Positions 1 to 7,266 of a stretch of DNA of 31,571 bases are shown in pieces; the first letter of the stretch is position 1, and each line of letters begins with the position of its first letter. The notes under the pieces are model-generated. The model had not been told where the DNA came from. It saw nothing but the letters and a program-made list of their open reading frames with translations, and did no database searches. Source of the stretch: a virus; IMG/VR virus record IMGVR_UViG_3300006332_001381, positions 1 through 31,571 of that record; one strand, written 5' to 3'. Made by a program: the position numbers and the translations under genes.

Positions 1-310
1 AAGTTGCAGTAATAATGGTTCCATTTATTTGAGTTCTATAAGTTTCAACATCACTACCCAAGAAAGATTCTTGGACAAGAACTGCCTGTACATCCAAGTC
101 ATAACCAACCTGACCTGGTATGACCATTGCACCATCTTTAAATAGGTGCGTTCCAACAGACTCTACCTGATTTTGCAGAACACTCTGCATCGTACTGAGT
201 TCTCTTGCCTGAATAGGAAATCCAGGACGGAACAGCACCCGATAAAAATTCTTATCTTTATCAAAGTCGTCGTAATACGGTGTTACGTTTAGATTAGTAT
301 TTTGTGCCAT
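1..310 (-). CDS. DUF4815-type phage structural protein, N-terminal part (truncated by window edge)
   Basis: Reading from the ATG at 308-310 gives 103 codons that stay open to the left edge. The protein starts MAQNTNLNVTPYYDDFDKDK and goes on through NFYRVLFRPGFPIQARELST and GTHLFKDGAMVIPGQVGYD. I recognise this opening from the DUF4815 family, found in marine T4-like myoviruses as a structural protein of unknown exact role; its place just after gp8 suggests a baseplate or short-fibre component. The gene begins 5 bases after the gp8 stop, so it is probably translated from the same late transcript. No strong Shine-Dalgarno sequence precedes the ATG. The start is chosen because family members begin with this same MAQNTNLNV-like segment. 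Family assignment is from memory of the family and is fairly sure; the function is not known. Confidence 0.85.
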   Translation of the reverse strand, partial: MAQNTNLNVTPYYDDFDKDKNFYRVLFRPGFPIQARELSTMQSVLQNQVESVGTHLFKDGAMVIPGQVGYDLDVQAVLVQESFLGSDVETYRTQINGTIITAT

Positions 311-315
311 TAGAG

Positions 316-1848
316 TTAGAACTCGATTACGATTTTAATGTCTTCTACTTGGTCGTTTGCACGACTGATTGCTCTCCTATTATCTATATAAACAACCTGA
401 CCGCTATTTGGTTCAATTTCTGCTTTTGCATATCCACTAGTAAATCTCATACCCAAATCATACTCTGTGTTGTTAATAGTTCTTGAAGAAGAATTAGGAA
501 CAGCAGGAAAGTTTACGTCTGGTTGACCAGATGCACCTGAAGTTGCTCCACTTATAACGTTAGATCCATCAAACTCATTCTGTGTACCAGTAACTTCAGG
601 GAAGATACCATCAACTGAGTTCTGATAGTATTTCAAAACTTTAGTTGTTGCATTCCATGAAATAACTCTTGCACGAGCAGTAACGTTGGTTCCCCCAACA
701 ACTCGTGTTTGCGTAATAATCTCGTCAGGAACATAGTTTCCTTGGAAAGTTGGAGAGAAAATAACTGCTTTTGTAGCAGAAACTGTCAAATCTGCAAGAA
801 GTTCTGATGTACCAAACTTGAGTGGATTTGTTACCAATCCAATACGACGATAATCATTATCAATAGGGAAGTCACCTGCACCCTCATCATATGAGAGTTT
901 AGCATTAATCATTACACGGAAACCACCTAGTTCAATACTAGAATCAAATCCATGTCCATCTGGAGGTGGAATAATAACATCAACTTCTCCACTAGTACCT
1001 GTACCAATACCAGTAATAGCAGTAATACTAATTTGACCAAATGTATATCCTGTACCACCAGATGTTACAGTAGCAGAAGTAACCTTACCACCGTCAACAA
1101 CGATAGAAACACGACCTCCAGTACCATCACCGTTAATAGCAACGTTATCATATGTTCCGTTATTATATCCAGAACCAGCAGCGTTTATAACAACAGTATC
1201 AATCTCTCCAGAAACAGCATTAGTCTTTACCGCAGTATTGGTAAAGACTGGCATGTAGTCATTAGAGAAGAATTTAAGGACTGAAGCAACAGGGATGGTG
1301 TACATATACTTCCAACGATATCCATCGCCAGTAGTAATAATAGAGGTACTAGTGCCAGTAGGCTCAACTGTAGAAGGTTTACCATTAGGATCAGAGGGTG
1401 AGGTACCATTATAAATGCACTTATATACTTGATATTGTGAATTCACAACAAAAAAGTCTGCATCATATAATTTAGTAGCACCAGAAGAAGCAGTTTTAGT
1501 TGGAGAATAATTATGACGATACATGTCATAAGTAAAACCCAAACCACCCGTAGTTTCTTCGGGAGAAACCCAATCAATTCTACGAACAACCTGAACCGTA
1601 TCTGCAGCAAGAACTCTCTTAAGAGAGATCATGTCATCATATGAGTTAGAAAACTCTGAAAATGAATCCACTGCTTGTGGGGGTGCGTTCTCATTATCCC
1701 AAGGTTGGGATCTTCCAATAAAAACATAAAGTCTATCTCGATTGACACCAGCTGCAGAATCGCTCTGAGTTGCATCTGGTCCTTCAAGTGCTTTGATGAA
1801 TTTCCTCGCTGAAAAAATTCTAAATTGATCAGTTAATAGGGCTGCCAT
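316..1848 (-). CDS. 8: Baseplate wedge subunit gp8, enlarged form (510 aa)
   Basis: This is the T4 gp8 homologue, a baseplate wedge protein that binds gp7 and gp10 in T4. Matches to T4 gp8 run along its length: the N-terminal TDQFRIFSARKF segment, FIGRSQPW (about 43-50; T4 has FGRSEPW), VVRRIDWV (T4 IPRRDW), GDGYRWKYMYTIP (about 173-185; T4 GDGYVWEYLFEIP), RRIGLVTNPL (T4 RQISIITNPL) and the C-terminus YIDNRRAISRANDQVEDIKI (T4 YMENRPPIIMAMDQTEEINI). At 510 residues it is much longer than T4 gp8 (334). The extra length is two insertions: about 211-298, holding two GxGY beta-repeats, and roughly 345-460, holding a beta module like one in the upstream gene. The start is supported by the family's N-terminus. 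The leader from 1849 to 1883 has a near-perfect late promoter, but AGGA motifs lie either too near or too far for a good ribosome site. Confidence 0.93.
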   Translation of the reverse strand: MAALLTDQFRIFSARKFIKALEGPDATQSDSAAGVNRDRLYVFIGRSQPWDNENAPPQAVDSFSEFSNSYDDMISLKRVLAADTVQVVRRIDWVSPEETTGGLGFTYDMYRHNYSPTKTASSGATKLYDADFFVVNSQYQVYKCIYNGTSPSDPNGKPSTVEPTGTSTSIITTGDGYRWKYMYTIPVASVLKFFSNDYMPVFTNTAVKTNAVSGEIDTVVINAAGSGYNNGTYDNVAINGDGTGGRVSIVVDGGKVTSATVTSGGTGYTFGQISITAITGIGTGTSGEVDVIIPPPDGHGFDSSIELGGFRVMINAKLSYDEGAGDFPIDNDYRRIGLVTNPLKFGTSELLADLTVSATKAVIFSPTFQGNYVPDEIITQTRVVGGTNVTARARVISWNATTKVLKYYQNSVDGIFPEVTGTQNEFDGSNVISGATSGASGQPDVNFPAVPNSSSRTINNTEYDLGMRFTSGYAKAEIEPNSGQVVYIDNRRAISRANDQVEDIKIVIEF

Positions 1849-1874
1849 GTCCTAGGTACTATTGTCCTCTTGTT

Positions 1875-1882
1875 TATTTATG
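1875..1882 (-). promoter_or_regulatory. Candidate T4-type late promoter upstream of gp8
   Basis: The minus strand reads GCATAAATAAAC here: CATAAATA, one mismatch from the T4 late promoter TATAAATA. It lies in the 35-base gap between the 1,374-residue gene and gp8, 26 bases before the gp8 ATG, a sensible distance for a short leader. The sequence matches by motif only; no start site is known. Confidence 0.5.
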
Positions 1883-1883
1883 C

Positions 1884-4800
1884 CTATTTGGAACGAACGG
1901 TTGATAAATACTCAATGCTCTTAATTCTATACTGTGCTCCGTTATTTCCAGAGACCTTTTCACCACCCATAATTGCATATCCAACAGCACCAGAACCTGT
2001 GGTATCTCCACCAGCATTAGTGAATGTAATTGTTGGGTGTATATTATATGAGTTGTCTACACTCTGCACATAACCATATCCACCATTTGTAATGGTAATT
2101 CCTCCAACTTGGTCGCCAGCAACTGTCATAGTAACTGTTCCTGTTGCCTGTATATCACCAATAGATTCAAATGCCACTGTTGGTATTGCGGAATAGTTTG
2201 TTCCTGCATTTTGAATTACAACATCAACAATCGTGCTATTCTCAGCAAATTTATATAGATATCCAGCTTCTCCAACATTAACATCACCAGTATTGAATGC
2301 AGTGACATCCTTTAACTGAAGAACTTTATTTGATAAATCCCAAGAAACTACTGTTCCTCTAACACCAGATGTATCTCCAGTAACAATTTCATTAACACTA
2401 AAGTTTTGACCATTACCATCCAAAGCATCCAAAGTTATATTAACAAGAGCATTGTGCTCTCTTCCTTCACTAAGTCCACCTGCTATGGCAATATTTGCAT
2501 ATCTAAATGGTACATTAGCATCTTTGACGCTATCACCAACTTGTAATAATGTAGTATTTGTTCCACCTTGCGTTTCTTCAATACCATAAAGAGAACTGTA
2601 AATACCACCATCCAAACTAATTTGATTCTCATACTCAGTTGATGTATTAACTAGATCAGGTATACCATCACCAGCACCCTCATTTTCTAGAATATCTTGG
2701 AATTCTTTATCCTGAAGAGTTGAAATTGGATTTGTAAGAGTTATAATTGTAGATCCTAATACAGTAAGAACAACATGTGGAGAATCAAGAGCACCAGATG
2801 CACCAGCAACACCAGCATCAAATTGAACTGTAGCTTCTTCACTAGATGGAATACCACCATCAATAAATGCTAATTCGTCAATTTCAAATGTTAATAGTAG
2901 TTCTCTAGTGCTGGCATTCCAATCATAAACTTTAGCAACTTTATTACTAGCACTTTCAACTCTACGAATTACTCGATCACCAATATTGAATTTATATGTA
3001 GAAATACCACTATCATCATTTTGACCATCATCAAGAATAACCCTCTGGTCATAATTAAAGTTTACACCTCTAGTAATACCAGCAAATTTTTCATCTGTTT
3101 TACTAGTATATGCAATAGTTTCATAGTCTAAAATAAATTCACCAGATCCAGGAAAAGCACCAGTATTTGATACATAAATTTCACTAGCAGATGTAGTTAC
3201 ATCTTTAGTAAGACCACTCAAGTAAATATTTTTGGCATTATTTGCCTGACGAGCTCTAGTCTTACGTTTAAGATTTACCAATCTTGTAAATATTACATTT
3301 GGTGGAGTAGTATACCCACTACCTTGATCAGTTACAGTAATGCCTGTAATCTGACCCTGATCGATTGTAGCAACTGCTTTTGCACCTATACCTCCACCAC
3401 CAGATATAAGAATATATGGAGGTTCCTGATAGAATTCTCCAGGATCTGCAATAGCAATTGAAGTAATCTTTCCAGTAGTATCGATTTTTGCAGATCCTTG
3501 AGCGTCCTGACCTCCTCCTCCTTCAAAAACCATGGTGGGAGCACTACTATAACTTCTACCAGAATTTAATAATGTTAAACCTGTAACTGTCTGCACTGTA
3601 GATGTTCCAGTAGCACCAGATCCTTCACCACCTAATATTCTTGCCTTTGTAGTATTATAATAATTATCACCATTCTTAGTCATCTTAACATAAGCTATTG
3701 CTCCACTATCATTAAGTACAACGTCTCCAGCAGCACCATCAGGAAAATCTGATAGAACTTCTGGAACAGAATTTCCCTCAAATAGTGGTGTACCGTAAAA
3801 TTTACGTCCAATAACATATGGATAAACAGGATTTCCACTGCTATCCTCTGTCATAAAATATGCATATGTACCATTTGGATAGTCTGGAGTTACTGCAAAC
3901 TTTCCATTAAATTCATCAAGAGTTCCAACACTAGAATCGTAAATATAATCTTGTACCAAATCACCTAAAATATAACCACTTTGAACAGTTCTTAATCCCA
4001 AACCACTAGTTTGATATCCAAAAATGTATAACGCATCAGGTGCTGTTACTGGAACAACAATTTGAATTCTTCTTTGGGTTGCTGCGTTAAATCCAGCAAT
4101 ATATGCAGCATAAGTTACTGTAGAACCATCTAATGTATATGTGACACCTAATTCATACAAATATGAAGTAGTTCCAATACTACTAGAAGGATGCCATCCA
4201 CCATCAGTTTCTGAAAATAGTAAAAACTCACCATTATTAGAAGCATCATCCTGATTGAAAATAAAAGTTTTTCCTCTACCTAAAGATAAGAAATTAGGTC
4301 TAGAACCACCAAATAAAAATTCTCCATTAGAAACTGTTACAGTATAAGTGGTTGTACCAGTCGTATTTACAGCAGGTCTTGCACCAGGAAGTTCTGCAGT
4401 AGTTCTTAATCGATGTGAAGATACTTGCCTTACAGCAGTACCACTGGAATTATATCCCCAAGGACCATAAATGGGATATCCATCATAGGACATACCAAGA
4501 ATTTTAGAGTGTCCATCACTACGACGACTATAATCTAAAGTTCCACCAGATCCATAATAATTTTCAACATAATAATTATTGGTTAATGTCTCAGCACTAG
4601 TATCTGTACTGAGAATCATATATCCTTCATCACCAGAAGAACCAGCCATATTTGGATGATTCTTACAGTAGTAGTAAATTTTATTCGTTTCATCCGCATT
4701 CATTATGAATATAGGAGCATATTCATTTTCATAATCTGCTGCTGGATCCGATGACGCTCCAGTACTTGTATAATAAAGAGTTCCTGGAGTATCGTTATGT

Positions 4801-6008
4801 GTACCGTCAGCAGTTGTACTGAATCTAATTGGATGAGTATTATTAGTGGAATCTGATTGATTAAATTTAATCAAATAATTCCTTTTTACTGTAATATTTT
4901 CTGGAGCAAAGTAAAATGTTCCTGGTGTAAAAGTACCAAACTTTGCTGCATCTGCACCAAAGTCGATATAATATCCATTAAAAATATATGGATCCTCTGA
5001 AATTTTAAATGAAAATCCTGTAGAACCTAAACATAAGTCATTCTTAGAGAAAGAAGACCCAGTAAGTTGTCTCAAATAAATTCTAGTTACAACATTACTA
5101 CCATCTCTTACTACCTTAGAAATTTCTCCAGAAGCATTACCACCAATTTCATCAATAGTTCTACCTACAGCAAAGGTTCCTAGTGTTTCATCAACATTTG
5201 TAACATCTAGAGAAACATTAGCAGTTTCAACCTTTACGTTCCATGTAAATTGTTTAATTTTTCCCCATTCAAAAACACCATTTCCGAGTTTAAATTCATC
5301 AAGAGTTTTATTTGAATGATAATATCTTACATTTCCTTCAGTTACAGTATCATAAACACTATTACTTTTAACATAATCATATTTTACTGAATCGATGGCA
5401 AAGTTAGTTGGTGCATTTCCTGTACTTCCCCATTCTGGTGTATGTAAAAGACCACCATTAGCAAAAATACCGAGTACTTTATTATCTTGTTCTGTTCTAA
5501 CAGTAGGATGAGGTACATCTTTACCTCCTCTATAGATAAATGTTTGATCAAAACTTCTATCAATTAATGGTCCACCACCAGGTGCTGCTTCTTCTTGAAT
5601 ATAAGTGGGTTTAGGGTGATTATCAGATTGTATACGAAGTCTATCTGTATCTGCACTAAAAGTTCCTGAAATTAAAGAGTTTGGATGATCTTGCCAAATT
5701 CTATTAACATCAAAAGAATTTATAACATTTGGTGTTTCTTGTTCTGGGAAAAACTGTAATCTTAGAGGATCATAACCTTGACCTCTTTCGAGAACTCTTA
5801 CATGAATAATTTGTCCAGAATCAGAATCAATAATAGGATACAGTAATGCTTCCTGATCTGGAGTGCCACAACCAGATATAGTTAATCGTGGTGGATTTGC
5901 TGAGTCATATCCCGATCCACCGTCTAATACTCGTATTGCACGTACACCAAAATTCTCATCAAAAATTGGTTTGATGGAGGCACCTGTACCTGGAACAGTT
6001 CTAGTCAT
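1884..6008 (-). CDS. Mosaic structural protein with GxGY repeats, cupredoxin-like and YHYH-like domains (1,374 aa)
   Basis: No T4 counterpart is recognised. Seen in order: GxGY beta-repeats near the N-terminus (DGGSGYDSANPP, ERGQGYDPL); a cupredoxin-like domain at about 363-465 with His392, Cys448, His451 and Met454 in a C-x2-H-x2-M loop; a YHYH-like domain starting with DGYPIYGPWGY (about 507-518) and resuming at about 680-735 (LDEFNGKFAVTPDYPNGTYA); between these halves a second cupredoxin-like domain whose four ligand positions read E594, G664, T667 and L670; then more GxGY repeats (RSYSSAP, GSGYTTPP, TNYSAIP, GYGYVQ) and beta modules to the end. There is no signal peptide or membrane segment. 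It starts 5 bases after the preceding stop, with no visible Shine-Dalgarno sequence. The position among baseplate genes and the shared modules point to a virion surface or baseplate-fibre protein. That role is inference. Confidence 0.85.
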   Translation of the reverse strand: MTRTVPGTGASIKPIFDENFGVRAIRVLDGGSGYDSANPPRLTISGCGTPDQEALLYPIIDSDSGQIIHVRVLERGQGYDPLRLQFFPEQETPNVINSFDVNRIWQDHPNSLISGTFSADTDRLRIQSDNHPKPTYIQEEAAPGGGPLIDRSFDQTFIYRGGKDVPHPTVRTEQDNKVLGIFANGGLLHTPEWGSTGNAPTNFAIDSVKYDYVKSNSVYDTVTEGNVRYYHSNKTLDEFKLGNGVFEWGKIKQFTWNVKVETANVSLDVTNVDETLGTFAVGRTIDEIGGNASGEISKVVRDGSNVVTRIYLRQLTGSSFSKNDLCLGSTGFSFKISEDPYIFNGYYIDFGADAAKFGTFTPGTFYFAPENITVKRNYLIKFNQSDSTNNTHPIRFSTTADGTHNDTPGTLYYTSTGASSDPAADYENEYAPIFIMNADETNKIYYYCKNHPNMAGSSGDEGYMILSTDTSAETLTNNYYVENYYGSGGTLDYSRRSDGHSKILGMSYDGYPIYGPWGYNSSGTAVRQVSSHRLRTTAELPGARPAVNTTGTTTYTVTVSNGEFLFGGSRPNFLSLGRGKTFIFNQDDASNNGEFLLFSETDGGWHPSSSIGTTSYLYELGVTYTLDGSTVTYAAYIAGFNAATQRRIQIVVPVTAPDALYIFGYQTSGLGLRTVQSGYILGDLVQDYIYDSSVGTLDEFNGKFAVTPDYPNGTYAYFMTEDSSGNPVYPYVIGRKFYGTPLFEGNSVPEVLSDFPDGAAGDVVLNDSGAIAYVKMTKNGDNYYNTTKARILGGEGSGATGTSTVQTVTGLTLLNSGRSYSSAPTMVFEGGGGQDAQGSAKIDTTGKITSIAIADPGEFYQEPPYILISGGGGIGAKAVATIDQGQITGITVTDQGSGYTTPPNVIFTRLVNLKRKTRARQANNAKNIYLSGLTKDVTTSASEIYVSNTGAFPGSGEFILDYETIAYTSKTDEKFAGITRGVNFNYDQRVILDDGQNDDSGISTYKFNIGDRVIRRVESASNKVAKVYDWNASTRELLLTFEIDELAFIDGGIPSSEEATVQFDAGVAGASGALDSPHVVLTVLGSTIITLTNPISTLQDKEFQDILENEGAGDGIPDLVNTSTEYENQISLDGGIYSSLYGIEETQGGTNTTLLQVGDSVKDANVPFRYANIAIAGGLSEGREHNALVNITLDALDGNGQNFSVNEIVTGDTSGVRGTVVSWDLSNKVLQLKDVTAFNTGDVNVGEAGYLYKFAENSTIVDVVIQNAGTNYSAIPTVAFESIGDIQATGTVTMTVAGDQVGGITITNGGYGYVQSVDNSYNIHPTITFTNAGGDTTGSGAVGYAIMGGEKVSGNNGAQYRIKSIEYLSTVRSK

Positions 6009-6013
6009 TTATA

Positions 6014-7237
6014 TCAGTTTAATATATTGATAGTGCCGTTCATAAGAGAATGAACAGTGCATTGATAATAAAGAACGTTTGGACAATTCATAGGAACAGT
6101 CCAATAAAGGATACTTGTTCCACTACCAGATTGACCCTCTGTAAATGGAGTACCACTCAATCCTTGAGTACTTTGAATTCTAAATGGGTGGTTAGTACCA
6201 TTTGCACCATTATCAAATGCGTATGTCATACCTCGCATAACATACAATGTTGGATCTTCCGTAGCTGCAGCAAATCCAGGACCGTCAAATGTGAAGTGAT
6301 TAGCACCACTAGCACTCAATTCCCACCAAGTCATAGGACTGCGAGTTACAACCCAGTCAGTTCCATTCCAATATAAAGAATCTCCCTGAGTAATAGCAGG
6401 TACATCAGTATCAGTTAATGCAGCAAAAGTTGAAGTTAAAGTTCCATTAAACGCAACTGTAACTGTATCACCAGAAATAGAAGTTACAATATCATTTCCA
6501 CCAGCTATAGTAAGTGTGTCTGTAGTGGAGTTGGCAGTTGATGTTCCAGTATCACCAGCAACCGAGGCAAATAAATTTTGTAAACTCGCACCAGCAGCAT
6601 CATCACCAGGAATAAACTTACTTCCACTAGCACTCCACTTTAAAACTTGTCCATCTGCAATTGGAGTGGATGTAATATCAATATCATTTAAAAGATTAAC
6701 ACTAGAATACTCAGTAATAAGTTTTGCTCTTACATCACCAGCACCACCAGCAGTGATGTTAATATTCACATAAGGATTATCATCACCATCAACCGTAAAG
6801 AAATAACCAGTATTAGTAGCTGCAGGTGCATTACCAAGAGCAGTATACTCATTTTTATAGGAAATAGTTGATCCTACACTAACACTTCCAGTAGCACCGT
6901 CAAAAGTAGCAGTTTGACTGCCAGCAGTGATAAGAACATCTCCATTTCCATTAGGAGCAATAGTAATATTTCCATTTGAAGAAGAAATAATACTATTTCC
7001 AGCAACATCTAATGCAGAAGTTAACGCATTATAATTACCAGCAACAAAATTAGTGCCATTATATTTCAATACTTGGCCAGTAGCTGGATTGGAAAGATCT
7101 ATACTTAAAGAGGTATTGTTTCCAAGGGCGGTATATATTTCATTAAAATTATCATTAATTTTATCACCGCCACTTCTCAGCGTATCACCTGTATTATCAT
7201 TAGCTGTAGTACCAATGTTTAGGGATTGTTTAGCCAT
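6014..7237 (-). CDS. Tail-fibre-like protein with C-terminal cupredoxin-like domain (407 aa)
   Basis: The N-terminus (NIGTTANDNTGDTLRSGGDK, then INDNFNEIYTALG) is the short segment found at the start of many T4-like phage fibre proteins. The middle (about 60-300) is a low-complexity beta-rich shaft with repeated phrases such as GQVLKYNGTNFVAG and GQVLKWSASGSKFIPG. The last 105 residues form a cupredoxin-like domain: NHPFRIQS contributes His350 and YYQCTVHSLMNG contributes Cys393, His396 and Met399, the four positions of a type 1 copper site with C-x2-H-x2-M spacing. Whether copper is bound is not known; the fold may only serve as a knob or trimer tip. A perfect late promoter lies 20 bases before the ATG, so this gene can start its own late transcript. 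GTGAG just before the ATG is a weak ribosome site. Confidence 0.87.
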   Translation of the reverse strand: MAKQSLNIGTTANDNTGDTLRSGGDKINDNFNEIYTALGNNTSLSIDLSNPATGQVLKYNGTNFVAGNYNALTSALDVAGNSIISSSNGNITIAPNGNGDVLITAGSQTATFDGATGSVSVGSTISYKNEYTALGNAPAATNTGYFFTVDGDDNPYVNINITAGGAGDVRAKLITEYSSVNLLNDIDITSTPIADGQVLKWSASGSKFIPGDDAAGASLQNLFASVAGDTGTSTANSTTDTLTIAGGNDIVTSISGDTVTVAFNGTLTSTFAALTDTDVPAITQGDSLYWNGTDWVVTRSPMTWWELSASGANHFTFDGPGFAAATEDPTLYVMRGMTYAFDNGANGTNHPFRIQSTQGLSGTPFTEGQSGSGTSILYWTVPMNCPNVLYYQCTVHSLMNGTINILN

Positions 7238-7257
7238 TACTCACTACTTTTTTTAGT

Positions 7258-7266
7258 TATTTATAG
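7258..7266 (-). promoter_or_regulatory. T4-type late promoter CTATAAATA overlapping a stop codon
   Basis: The minus strand reads CTATAAATA, an exact match to the T4 late promoter core TATAAATA with a leading C. It overlaps the end of the giant gene: its CTA is the last codon and its TAA is the stop (7261-7263). The ATG of the 407-residue gene begins 20 bases further on, leaving a leader of about a dozen bases if transcription starts at the usual T4 distance. An A-rich stretch follows, then a weak GTGAG before the ATG. Confidence 0.75.

Noticed and set aside
6006-6013. TATAAATG directly at the start of the 1,374-residue gene as a late promoter.
   Set aside because: It includes the ATG itself, so a transcript starting at the usual distance would lack the start codon, and it differs from TATAAATA in the last base.
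6014-6350. A host-derived plastocyanin serving photosynthesis.
   Set aside because: The domain is the C-terminal part of a fibre-like structural protein, has no signal peptide, and the same fold appears in two neighbouring structural genes.
7238-7260. A terminator between the giant gene and the 407-residue gene (run of A on the minus strand).
   Set aside because: The run is A rather than T in the direction of transcription and no stem precedes it.
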